From: Photobacterium aphoticum
Lineage (GTDB): Bacteria; Pseudomonadota; Gammaproteobacteria; Enterobacterales; Vibrionaceae
Length of the DNA stretch: 64,000 nucleotides
Assembly: GCF_001029435.1 (NCBI RefSeq)
Contig: NZ_LDOV01000030.1
Location: 80,156-144,155, forward strand
Direction: 5' to 3'
Of this stretch, positions 19,519 through 29,500 are shown piece after piece. The translations under genes and the position numbers were made by a program. The notes beneath the pieces were generated by a model that was given only the letters and a program-made list of their open reading frames with translations, was not told where the DNA came from and searched no databases. The number at the start of each line of letters is the position of its first letter. The first letter of the stretch is position 1.

Positions 19519-22437
19519 TTAACGGGTGGTGTCTTTGGCCAGATCGGGCTCTCCACTGCGTTGCAAAATACGCGCTCGCGCTTGGTCGCGTAAGGCAACT
19601 GTTGCTTGCCATGTTTTCCCTTCTGGGGGCAGGGGGGAATCAATACTCACAGTGATCGCCCCTCTACGGGGAAACAACGATCGATCACGTAATATCGAGC
19701 GGGTGCCCCGTAAGGTAATAGGGACAATGGGGATCTGCTGTTGGGTCGCAATCTGAAACGCCCCTAAGTGAAAGTCATGGATCCCGGCCATGCGATACAG
19801 CGTCCCTTCCGGAAACACCGTCAGCGGTGCACCAGACATTGCACTTTCTGCCATCTTTTCTGTATCCGACAGGCTTTGTTTGACGTTAAAGCGCTCAACA
19901 AAGTGGCTGCCGATTTTGGTGAGAAAAATGCGGGCGATCGGTTGGCGAAGTAATTCTGCCTTGGCGACAAATTGGTGATCACACCCTGTTGCGGCAGCCA
20001 GCACCAGCCCATCTAAATAACTGGCATGATTGGCAACCACAATAAACGGTGTGCCCTTGGGGGGAAGGTTGGCTTGTCCTTCAAGGGTTAATCGGGTACG
20101 TGTCAGCCAAAAGAGGGCGCGGGCTCCTGCGCGTGTCACGTGCCAGCAGGCTTGGCGTGATGGCAGCAGGGCGACCAGTATCCACACCGGTACAGCCAAC
20201 GTGATCATGGCCAGCCACATGTAGGCCGCAAACAGGTAATCCCCCAATCCTCCTAAGCCCCGCTTCGTGGTGTGCCACAGTCCGACCCCCGTCAGCCGAA
20301 CGGTTTGCCACCACACTGCCCGCTGCGGGGCATGCAGGCTGTGGGTTTGATACAGATCCTGACAGGCCGAGCGGCGGATTTTTCCGCTGGATGTTTTAGG
20401 AATGGTGCGCGGCGGGCAAATCACCACATCATCCGTCGGCACACTGAGCAGGTTAACGGCCAAGGATTGGATCTGACTCTTTAGCTGTTGCTGGGTGTCA
20501 TCATCGCTATGGTGCGATTCGGCCAGTACAATCAGTTGTTCGGTACCAGCGTGAGGGGAGTGGCTGGCAAACACGGCAACACAGCCTTTGCGTATGCCGG
20601 TCAGTTGACTGACGGCACTTTCGAGTTCATGGGGATAAATATTGCGTCCGGCTTTGATGATGATGTCTTTGGTGCGCCCGGTCAGAAACAGTTCGCCATC
20701 CATGGTCAGGCCTCTGTCGCCGGTACGTAGCCAGCTGTCATGGAATAAGGTCTCGGTTTTGTCCGGTTCATGGTAATAGCCCTGTGTGGCTGACGGGCCT
20801 TTAAACTCCACTTCGCCTTCCTGTCGGTCCGGCATTTCTCGCCCGAACGGATCCACAATGCGGATCTGATGGCCGCCGAGGGGATGTCCAAGACCAATCA
20901 GCGGGAGTATTTGTTTTTCGTCTGTGTCATGGTGAGGCGAAGCGCAGGGTATGGCATGCCCGCTTTGCATCATGCGTTGGCGATCCACATATTCAATGCG
21001 TGGCGTGCGCACCGTGGTCGGAAAGGTTAAGCCTACCGATGACTCAGCCAGTCCGTACACTGGCGACATGGCTTCCTGCCGAAAGCCGAAACGGGCAAAC
21101 CGTTCTGTAAAGGCGGTGATCGTTCGTGGGCTGATGGGTTCGGCCCCGTTCCAGGAGAGTCGCCATTGGCTGAGATCCAACCCTTTCAGCGCAGATTCCT
21201 CCACTTTGTTAACGCACAGTTCATAGGCAAAATTGGGCGCCGGAGAGAGGGTGCCCTTGTGATGGTGGATCGCCCATAGCCACCGTTCGGGTTTCGAGAG
21301 AAACAGCAGCGGCGACATGATCACCAACGGCATGGCGTGGTACAGGCTACCCAGCCAGGCACCAATTAAGCCCATGTCGTGATACACCGGCAGCCAGCTG
21401 ACAAACACATCTTTTGAACTGGCATTGACCGCTTTGCCCATGGCGCGAATATTGGCGAGCAAATTGGCGTGCGTTAGCATCACGCCCTTGGGAACACCGG
21501 TACTGCCCGATGTATATTGTAAAAAGGCAATGTCATCGGCGTGCGGGGTGCCAATGCCAGCGATGTCTGCCTGCTGATGTGTGTGTGGCGGAGGTGATGT
21601 TGGTGCTGCCTGATGGCGCAGGGCTTCTACGGAGACAATGGCATGCAGGGAATCGACCTGCAATCGTAATAAGCGCGAGAGCGGCTTGCCTTCTGGTAGG
21701 GTGATCATCAGTTTCACGCCTGCATTCTGCAAAATTTTGGCGTGCCGCATCAGGTGATCTTCAATTTGCGAAGGGCGGGCCGGTGGATAAATGGGGACCG
21801 GGATCGCGCGGGCGTAAAGGATGCCGAAGAAGCTATAAAAATAGTCATTGCTGGTGGGCAGCATGATGGCGACGGTATCACCCGGTGCAATGCCTGCGTG
21901 TATTAATCCTCGGGCAATCTCTTGCGCGTGAGTTTGCAAGGTGCGGTAGCTGATAATGTCGATATCAGTGGCGTTTTGGTACACATACAAATGTTGCCGA
22001 TCGGGGTGCTGCGTGACATGCCAATCCAGCAGGCCTTGTAGTGTGGTGACGTGCGTGGGCGTATCGCTGACGTGGGCCAGATTGATGGCAGCGGTTTCTT
22101 CTCCTGTGTAAAACGACGGTGGGCCTGCCATTTCAGCCTGTGCGTGACGCTGGGCATGATGCACGGCAGTAAGCAGATCTTGCAGGGTTTCACTGGTGGC
22201 CAGTGTTTGATCATCCAGTGTGACACCAAACAGCCGCTCCGTACGCTGGAGCAGTTCTGCCCGGCTTAAGCTATCAAATCCCAGATCCGCGTCCAGCGCC
22301 GTGTGAAGCGTGATCGGCTCGGGAGGCGATTGGTGCTGATTGAGTTCCTGATAAAGCGCATGCACAAGGGCGAGTAATTGTTGAGCCTCAGAGCGAGGGT
22401 CGGAAGCGGTGTGGCGGGTGTCAGTGGTGTCGGGCAT
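19519..22437 (-). CDS. ACP / fatty-acyl-AMP ligase / PlsC acyltransferase fusion
   Basis: Three domains in one polypeptide of about 972 residues. First, an acyl-carrier domain with GFDSLSRAEL (phosphopantetheine Ser near residue 56). Second, an AMP-forming ligase with YTSGSTGVPKGVMLTHANL near residue 310 and TGRTKDIII. Third, after a hydrophobic segment near 750-770, a PlsC acyltransferase with NHASYLDGL and FPEGTLYR. The layout implies that a fatty acid is adenylated, loaded on the built-in carrier and passed to a lysophospholipid-like acceptor at the inner membrane. ATG 22437 is preferred over GTG 22443. The acceptor is unknown. Confidence 0.8.
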   Translation of the reverse strand: MPDTTDTRHTASDPRSEAQQLLALVHALYQELNQHQSPPEPITLHTALDADLGFDSLSRAELLQRTERLFGVTLDDQTLATSETLQDLLTAVHHAQRHAQAEMAGPPSFYTGEETAAINLAHVSDTPTHVTTLQGLLDWHVTQHPDRQHLYVYQNATDIDIISYRTLQTHAQEIARGLIHAGIAPGDTVAIMLPTSNDYFYSFFGILYARAIPVPIYPPARPSQIEDHLMRHAKILQNAGVKLMITLPEGKPLSRLLRLQVDSLHAIVSVEALRHQAAPTSPPPHTHQQADIAGIGTPHADDIAFLQYTSGSTGVPKGVMLTHANLLANIRAMGKAVNASSKDVFVSWLPVYHDMGLIGAWLGSLYHAMPLVIMSPLLFLSKPERWLWAIHHHKGTLSPAPNFAYELCVNKVEESALKGLDLSQWRLSWNGAEPISPRTITAFTERFARFGFRQEAMSPVYGLAESSVGLTFPTTVRTPRIEYVDRQRMMQSGHAIPCASPHHDTDEKQILPLIGLGHPLGGHQIRIVDPFGREMPDRQEGEVEFKGPSATQGYYHEPDKTETLFHDSWLRTGDRGLTMDGELFLTGRTKDIIIKAGRNIYPHELESAVSQLTGIRKGCVAVFASHSPHAGTEQLIVLAESHHSDDDTQQQLKSQIQSLAVNLLSVPTDDVVICPPRTIPKTSSGKIRRSACQDLYQTHSLHAPQRAVWWQTVRLTGVGLWHTTKRGLGGLGDYLFAAYMWLAMITLAVPVWILVALLPSRQACWHVTRAGARALFWLTRTRLTLEGQANLPPKGTPFIVVANHASYLDGLVLAAATGCDHQFVAKAELLRQPIARIFLTKIGSHFVERFNVKQSLSDTEKMAESAMSGAPLTVFPEGTLYRMAGIHDFHLGAFQIATQQQIPIVPITLRGTRSILRDRSLFPRRGAITVSIDSPLPPEGKTWQATVALRDQARARILQRSGEPDLAKDTTR

Positions 22438-22571
22438 CGTCACGACCTGTTTTTATTGTTATCGTCTGCCATAAAGTGTAGTGAATATTTTTAAAAACAG
22501 GGTGATACCCACTGATCCTTATCACGATGTGTGAATAAGGCTCAGTGGGTAGGTTCGGCAGGCTGTGACGC

Positions 22572-24443
22572 TTATTTCACCTCGACATCTTTTATGTCGG
22601 CATGTTTTACATCCACATCCTCCGCAATGAAGCCACCGGTTTGGTGATCCCACAGTTGGGCGTAGATGCCTTTCTGAGCCAGCAGTTCTTTGTGCGAGCC
22701 TTGCTCAACGATTTGGCCCTGATCTAGCACGATCAGACGATCCATCGCGGCGATGGTCGACAAACGGTGGGCAATCGCGATGACGGTTTTGCCTTCCATC
22801 AACTCATACAGACTTTCCTGAATTGCGGCTTCCACTTCGGAGTCCAGTGCAGAGGTCGCTTCATCCAAGATCAGGATAGGTGCATCTTTCAGCAGGACAC
22901 GGGATATCGCAATACGCTGGCGCTGACCACCAGAGAGTTTCACCCCGCGCTCACCCACTTGGGCATCGTAGCCAACGTTGCCGTGTGGATCGGTCAGGGT
23001 GTCAATGAACTCATGGGCGTGCGCTTGTTTGGTGGCACTCAGCAGTTCTTCTTCTGTGGCATCCGGACGACCGTACAGAATGTTCTCACGGATCGAACGG
23101 TGTAGCAGGGAAGTATCTTGTGTCACCATGCCGATTTGGCCGCGCAGCGATTCTTGCTTCACATCAGAAATCGTTTGGCCGTCAATCTTGATCGCGCCGG
23201 ATTCCACATCGTGGAAACGCATCAGCAGGTTCACCAGCGTTGACTTACCGGCACCCGAGCGGCCAATCAAACCAATCTTTTCACCTGGTTTGATGTTCAG
23301 GTTCAGGTTATCAATCACGCCTTTCTTCTCACCGTAATGGAAGCTGACGTTTTCAAAGGTAATGCCGCCTTCGGGTACGTTCAGATCCGGCGCATTTGGC
23401 TTGTCTTCAATCGCGATAGGCTGTGACAAAGTCTTCATGCCATCAACCACGGTACCGATGTTTTCAAACAAGCTGCCCACCTCCCACATGATCCACTTGG
23501 ACATGCCGTTAATGCGTAACGCCAGGCTTACCGCAATGGCAATGGCACCAATGGTGATGGCCGAGCCTGTCCAAAGCCAAATCGACATACCGGCAATAAT
23601 GAACACCAGCAGGTAGTTAATGGCTTCCACCGACAGGTTAAACCCCGTCACGAGGCGCATTTGACGGTACACGGTATCAATGAAGCCGCTCATGCCTTGC
23701 TCGGCATATTCGGTTTCACGGTTTGTGTGCGAGAACAGTTTCACCGTTGAGATGTTGGTGTAGCTGTCGACGATACGGCCGGTCATCATGGAGCGGGCAT
23801 CCGCTTGCTCGGTGGCCACTTTTTTCAGTTTTGGCACGTAGTAGCACTGAATGCCGATGTAGCCGGCCAGCCACAGCAGCATCGGGATCATCAAGCGGCT
23901 GTCTGCCTGACCGATCATCACTACCATCGAGGTGAAATACACCGTGATGTACACAAGCACATCCAGCAGTTTCATCACCGATTCACGCACTGCCAACGCG
24001 GTTTGCATCACTTTAGTGGCAATACGGCCGGCAAATTCATCTTGATAGAAAGAGACGCTTTGACGCAGCAGGTAACGGTGTGCCAGCCAGCGGATCGACA
24101 TCGGGTAGTTACCCAATAAGGTTTGGTGGATCACCAAAGAGTGCAGGGTAATCAGGACCGGTACCACGACCAGCACGATCAGGCCCATGCCGATCATCTT
24201 ACCGCCTTCTTCCGCCCAGAAGGTGTCCGGGTTGTGGGTCGAGAGCCAATCCACCAATTGGCCCATAAAGCCAAACAGGGAGACTTCGACAATGGCGATC
24301 AAGGCACTGAGGACAGACATCGCCAGCAATGGCCAGCCAAAACCACGGGTATAGTAGCGACAAAACGCAAACAGCGTCTTGGGCGGCTGTTGCGGTTCAT
24401 GCGGGGGAAAGGCTTGGGTCAGCTTTTCAAAACGTTCGTACAT
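22572..24443 (-). CDS. ABC exporter, fused permease and ATPase
   Basis: A half-transporter of 623 residues from the ATG at 24443; an upstream TTG start at 24476 is less likely. Six membrane segments (about residues 30-320) precede the ATPase, with Walker A GRSGAGKST, Q-loop MVTQDTSLL, signature LSGGQRQR and Walker B LILDEATSALD. It belongs to the MsbA/MDR-like type I exporters, which pump lipids, peptides or drugs out of the cytoplasm as homo- or heterodimers. No partner subunit is adjacent, so a homodimer is likely. Substrate unknown. Confidence 0.88.
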   Translation of the reverse strand: MYERFEKLTQAFPPHEPQQPPKTLFAFCRYYTRGFGWPLLAMSVLSALIAIVEVSLFGFMGQLVDWLSTHNPDTFWAEEGGKMIGMGLIVLVVVPVLITLHSLVIHQTLLGNYPMSIRWLAHRYLLRQSVSFYQDEFAGRIATKVMQTALAVRESVMKLLDVLVYITVYFTSMVVMIGQADSRLMIPMLLWLAGYIGIQCYYVPKLKKVATEQADARSMMTGRIVDSYTNISTVKLFSHTNRETEYAEQGMSGFIDTVYRQMRLVTGFNLSVEAINYLLVFIIAGMSIWLWTGSAITIGAIAIAVSLALRINGMSKWIMWEVGSLFENIGTVVDGMKTLSQPIAIEDKPNAPDLNVPEGGITFENVSFHYGEKKGVIDNLNLNIKPGEKIGLIGRSGAGKSTLVNLLMRFHDVESGAIKIDGQTISDVKQESLRGQIGMVTQDTSLLHRSIRENILYGRPDATEEELLSATKQAHAHEFIDTLTDPHGNVGYDAQVGERGVKLSGGQRQRIAISRVLLKDAPILILDEATSALDSEVEAAIQESLYELMEGKTVIAIAHRLSTIAAMDRLIVLDQGQIVEQGSHKELLAQKGIYAQLWDHQTGGFIAEDVDVKHADIKDVEVK

Positions 24444-24786
24444 AAAATGAGGATTCCCGTTAGTGACGTTTTTCAACGTGAAGAGGGAGTATTTTACCTG
24501 TCTGGTTCAAGGGAAGTAAGGCGTTTACAGCGGCTTTCTGTGTGAAGACCGCTTTCTTTATTGAGCGATCACAGAATGTGTTTGCAACACAATGAAAGCC
24601 ACTGAAATCCCTAAAAGTTTTGGGGGCTTTGCGATGACCTGCAGAGGGGGAGGCAGAGGGATGAACAGAGGGGGGAGCAGGGGCAGGAATTTATTCGCCA
24701 AAATCAGCGGTGGACGCTATACCTCCAGACGCAAGCGTGGTTAACTTGGCGCAAAGACAATCATCGTGATGGTAAGGAATAGTTTC
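24444..24786. other. Divergent intergenic region
   Basis: 343 bases between the ABC exporter and the SMP-30 gene. It must hold both promoters. A G-rich, poorly conserved stretch lies at 24620-24690. No operator, RNA or repeat is recognised. Confidence 0.5.
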
Positions 24787-25650
24787 ATGAAAGATGTGCA
24801 GACACTCAGCCTTGAATTTCAACCCCTGGTCGCGCAAGGGTTTACCCTGGCCGAGTGCCCGCGTTGGGATTGGCGTCATCAGACCTGGTGTTGGGTCGAT
24901 ATCGCAGAAGGTGAGATCTGGCGACTGACGAACGGGCAGGCACAAGCGCGCCGTTGGGATGACATGCTGGGCTGCTTTGCCCTGTGGAAAGAGGACGGCT
25001 TCGTGCTGGCGACCAAAACCGGTGTGTACGCATTGGAAAACTGGGATGCGGAGCGCCAGTTGATTGCGCCGTTGCAAAAAACGCACCCACGCATGCGCTT
25101 TAATGATGGCCGTTGTGCGCCGGGTGGACGTCTGATTGCCGGTACCCGTAACGGGGCGAAAGAGGGCGATCAGGGCCAGTTCTATCAACTGCAACAAGGC
25201 GGCCAGCTTGAGGCGATGCCGATGTTCGCATGGACCTGTAATGGTCTGGCATTCTCACCGTGTGGGAACGTGTTGTACTGGGCGGATACCGGCTCTAGTC
25301 TGATCTACCGTGCCGATTACAACCCACAAACCGGCGAGTACGGCGAAAGCACCGTGTTCTGTGATTTGACCGCATTTAACGGTCGTCCGGACGGGGCGAG
25401 TGTCGACAGCGAAGGCGGTTACTGGGTGGCGATGTATAGCGGCCAGTCGGTCGTGCGTATTGATCCGACTGGTACGGTGAGCCATGTGATCCCGGTGCCG
25501 TTGGAAAACCCGACCATGGTGGCATTGGGCGGTGAAAACGGTAACCAGTTGGTGGTGACCAGCGCCGCTGGCAGCGATAAACCGGGTGAAGTTATCACGG
25601 CAACAATTGCGTGGCAGGCGGTGAACGAGCCACTGATTACCACATTGTGA
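24787..25650 (+). CDS. SMP-30/gluconolactonase family lactonase
   Basis: The ATG at 24787 follows AAGGA and gives 287 residues of a six-bladed propeller. LAECPRWD carries the metal-binding Glu, RFNDGRCAPGGRLIAGT and TCNGLAFSP give two Asn ligands or near-ligands, and GRPDGASVD the catalytic Asp. The family hydrolyses sugar lactones with a divalent metal. It stands alone here, so the substrate (for example a pentono- or gluconolactone) cannot be said. It is upstream of a LysE-type exporter but separated by 131 bases. Confidence 0.88.
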   Translation: MKDVQTLSLEFQPLVAQGFTLAECPRWDWRHQTWCWVDIAEGEIWRLTNGQAQARRWDDMLGCFALWKEDGFVLATKTGVYALENWDAERQLIAPLQKTHPRMRFNDGRCAPGGRLIAGTRNGAKEGDQGQFYQLQQGGQLEAMPMFAWTCNGLAFSPCGNVLYWADTGSSLIYRADYNPQTGEYGESTVFCDLTAFNGRPDGASVDSEGGYWVAMYSGQSVVRIDPTGTVSHVIPVPLENPTMVALGGENGNQLVVTSAAGSDKPGEVITATIAWQAVNEPLITTL

Positions 25651-25781
25651 TAACGATGGGCTCAGACGAATAAACGGCACCGGCATCGGGCGAAAAAACA
25701 CGGCAAGGCGCACAGTTTTTGCGTGTTGATGCGGTAGAGTAGCGAACAGCCATGGACTGACCATTTGTTAAAGGATTAACC

Positions 25782-26405
25782 GTGTATTTCGATGTATTGA
25801 TGAACGTGATTGTGATTTGGACCGTCGCGTGCATGACCCCCGGTGCCAACGTGATTTTGACCATCAACAGTGCCCTGAGTACCCAACGTCGACAAGCCAG
25901 TGGTGCTGCTGTGGGCGTAAGCTTGGCAGTGATGTTGTGGGGCGCGCTGGGCGCATCGGGGTTGTTGGTGGTGCTTAATAGCATGCCGGCTTTGTTTACC
26001 GTGATGAAAGTGCTCGGTGGGGGCTACCTGATCTATTTGGGGATCACCCGTTGCTACCGCGCTCATAAGGCAGTGTCGGCGTTAGATCTGGATGCCAGCC
26101 ATGCCAAACACAGTGGCTTTTATCCGTTGCTGCGACATGCTTTTATTACCAGCATTTTAAACCCGAAAACCGGTCTGTTCGTGGTGAGTTTGTTCTCGCT
26201 GGCGATGCCGGCCACCATGACCGTAGGCCTGACGGTGACCACAATGCTGGCGATGGGCATCATTACCTTGGCGTGGCACAGCCTGTTGGTACTGTACTTT
26301 TCGCAAGCGCGGGCACAAGCCTTGTACCGTCGTTCAACCAAGTGGGTGGATTACGCAACAGGCGGATTATTTACGCTGTTTGGGTTGAAGGTGTTATCCA
26401 GCTAA
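25782..26405 (+). CDS. LysE/RhtB-family amino-acid exporter
   Basis: A 207-residue membrane protein with about six hydrophobic segments. TPGANVILTINSALS near residue 20 and the GGGYLIYLGI and LNPKTGLFVVSLF segments are typical of LysE/RhtB exporters for amino acids or homoserine lactone-like compounds. The start is a GTG at 25782 with AAAGGA seven bases upstream. A bidirectional terminator follows. Confidence 0.85.
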   Translation: MYFDVLMNVIVIWTVACMTPGANVILTINSALSTQRRQASGAAVGVSLAVMLWGALGASGLLVVLNSMPALFTVMKVLGGGYLIYLGITRCYRAHKAVSALDLDASHAKHSGFYPLLRHAFITSILNPKTGLFVVSLFSLAMPATMTVGLTVTTMLAMGIITLAWHSLLVLYFSQARAQALYRRSTKWVDYATGGLFTLFGLKVLSS

Positions 26406-26433
26406 GTCTGAGCTTAGTCTCCGATCAAAAATA

Positions 26434-26466
26434 AAAATGCCAGCCTCTTTAGGGCTGGCATTTTTT
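26434..26466. terminator. Bidirectional rho-independent terminator
   Basis: AATGCCAGCC/GGCTGGCATT stem with loop of seven, T run on the plus side and A run on the other, between the converging LysE and AsmA genes. Confidence 0.9.
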
Positions 26467-26520
26467 ATGGCGATGCTTTACTGCGATGTAAGGACGGAGT
26501 AGCGTTTGATGTTTTACGGT

Positions 26521-29500
26521 CTAATGACGCGGAAAACGATAAAGCGGATGTCCCGGTTGCGGCTGGGTTCTTGACTCAGGCACCGGTGAAATGCGCGGTG
26601 AGTTGATAGGCTTCCCTTGCCAGATTAACTCACACTGATCGCTGCCATCCCGAGGAAGCGGCTTTTCCAGTAACCAGCGCAGCGGCGAAATCACCGGGCT
26701 GGTGGTAAAGCGCACTGAGGTTTCTAAAATCGCTGCCAGCGGCACGGTAAAGTCAAAATGTTCAAACTCCCCGAAAACCTCGACCGGCGTTTGCAGGCTG
26801 AAGATTTGTGCACGTTTGGATTGCGGTTGCAGATACACCGAGAAATCTCGCGCCGCATAACTGGCGTTGAAATCCCCTTTCACCTGAATGCGGGTGGTAT
26901 CTAACAACAGATCCCGCTCTTTCATGGTGCCGTTGGTGATATCGAAACCGCCTGCCACACAGTTCAGTACCGACGGATCATTGTTGGTGAAGGTCGGCAC
27001 AATGGCATCGGTCAGGCTGACGGCCCACAGATCAATCAGGTTGGCATCATAGGCTTTAGGCCACACAGAAAAGCCAAGGAAGCCGTTGGCATTATTCAGC
27101 AGGGTATCCGGTGAGTTCGCTAAGCTGGTGAGCGAGAACTGACTGCTCACGCGGCCATGCATCTCCGTGTCCGGTGACAGACGACGCGCCAATACACCGT
27201 AATCGAAGTTATCGACCTTGCCGTTCAAGGCAATATCAAACATCTCGCCCTTGGCCCGAATCGTACTGTCGATGTGGATGTTCCCGCCCGGTAACTGAAT
27301 GTAGAGCGGATTCAAGGTGAACACGCCATCTTGCAACTGCCAGTCCAGTCGACCTGCGCCAAGCCAGTCTTTGCCGGATCGCACTTCATCCACCGCTAAC
27401 GAGAAACGGGCATTGAGCGCATTTAATCCGTCTGGGCTGATCAGCGAAGCCGGTTTCGCATCTTCTGTCACGGCTGGCTTTGGTTGGGCTGTCGGTTCAT
27501 TGGTTTTTTGAACAGTGCCTTTTTGAGCTGTGTCTGTTTGAATAGCGCCTTTTTGATCAGCGGCCTTCGCGTCCTGCCATGCTTGCCAGTCATCCACCTT
27601 GAAATCATCCAGCTGAATGAATGGGGCAGTTAAGACGAGGCTCGCAGTCGGGCGGTCATTGCTTGTCCCTGTACTGTCAGCCTTTTTGTGACTGTTGCCT
27701 GCTAAGCGTGGCGGAATGAACGCGCCGTTGCCGCGCAATTGGCTTTCATTAACCTGAATCAGTAAATCCTTGAGGTGATAGCCTGCGTGATCCATCGCTA
27801 GTTTGCCGTTCACCGTAACGGGGCCGTAAGGCGGTAAATCAATCGCGGCAAAATCTTCTAAGCGATCCAGATTAGGCGTAAACGCGTGGAACGTCAGGTT
27901 GAGTTTTTTCGGATCCACCGGCAGGGCCACTTGTGATGAGGCGTCAACACGCATGTCACCCAACGAGAAAGCCAGATCAACCGGCAGCGCGGTACGGCCG
28001 TCGTTGGCGGCTTTCAGTGACAGCGAATTTAGGCGTAGTGCCATCGGTTTATTGGCGGCATTGCCGGACAGGGTCAGGGCGGTATCCGTGTCAGGACCCG
28101 TGACAAAGCGGCCTTCATCGATGTTCAGGGTCAATGCTTTGCCGGTGTAAGTGTCTGCTAACTTCGCGTAGCCGCCGTGTAACAGGGCCTCGACTTGGGT
28201 GTGCTCCATCAACTCCAGCAGGGTGCGACCTACCACCGCGACGGACAATTCCGCGTGCTGTAAGCGCATGTCGAGATCATCGGCAATATCAAAACGTGCG
28301 GCGATGTCGCCGATGTTTGGTTGCTCGACCGACAGGTTGAGTGCGGCATCGATGTGCGCCGCATTGATCCCCGCATTCAAATGGCCTTTGATGTCACTGC
28401 CTGCATAGCGCGCATGGATCGGTGCATTGCGCAGTTTGCCATCGCGGATTTTGCCGTTGAATGACAGATCATCAATGCTCTGTTTGCCCCACATAAAGCG
28501 ATCAGCATTGAAGTGCAAATCTGCATCGGCAATCACCAAATCACTGCCCAGTAGCGGCACATTCAGGTTCACGCCTTGAGTAGGCACGGTTTGCTCAACT
28601 TGTGGCATCTCTTCATCATCAATGAAATGACCAAACTGGGTCAGATCCAGACGTGAAAAGTCGGCCTTCACGGCTAAAAATGGTACGTGTGAGGCGGTGC
28701 TCTGTTGCCCGTGAGCTTGTGCGTCAGTTCGGGTGTCAGTCTGGGGGTGGGCGTCGGCAGGGCGCCAGCGTAGGCTCATCTTCCCTTCACTGTTGAGTAA
28801 GCACAGGCTAGGGATGTTCAGGTTGATCCAGCCATTTTCATACCGCACTTTGCCGTCCACGTTGATTTCACCGTTGACGTTTGCGGTTCCCAGCCACGGG
28901 CTGAGCAGAGCGGCATCGCTGCTTTGAATGTCTACATCAAACCAACTGCCTTCCTGCCAGCGGGTTTGTCGCAGCAGACCTTCTGCCGTCATGTTAATGG
29001 CCGGGCTGTCGACGGTTAAGCGGGCTGGCCAGTCACGCCCCAGCATGATGTCTTGCAGGTTACCGGCTTGGGCGTCAATGTTTACTGGCACACCCATCAG
29101 TTGGCCCTGAATGTTGGAGTGAAACGGCACGTGCAAGCCGGCATTGAGGCGGGCTTTATCAATGCTCAATTGTGCGCCGTAGCCCCATGTCACTTCTGCC
29201 TTATCCATTGCCAGTGCCAGCTGAGAATTATCCAGCCATTCACTGAGTTTTGTGCCTTCGGTGGTGACAGATAGCTGCGCGCGATCTAAATGTCCTTGCG
29301 CGTTGTGGATCCCGGTCAGCCAGCGTGCCATTTCCCCGAGCGGCGAATTGTTCGCGCCCAGAGTGATGTTTAAATGGGATGACCATTGGGTGGCATCCAG
29401 CGTGGCTTCGCCCCGAAACGGAACATTAGCGATATCGGCAGTCACCGGGGCAGATAACAGTCCTTCGTCGCCCTCAATACCGAGTGACAGGTTTTCAACA

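Noticed and set aside
24766..24786. Earlier GTG start for the SMP-30 gene
   Set aside because: The ATG at 24787 has AAGGA at proper spacing; the GTG has no ribosome site.
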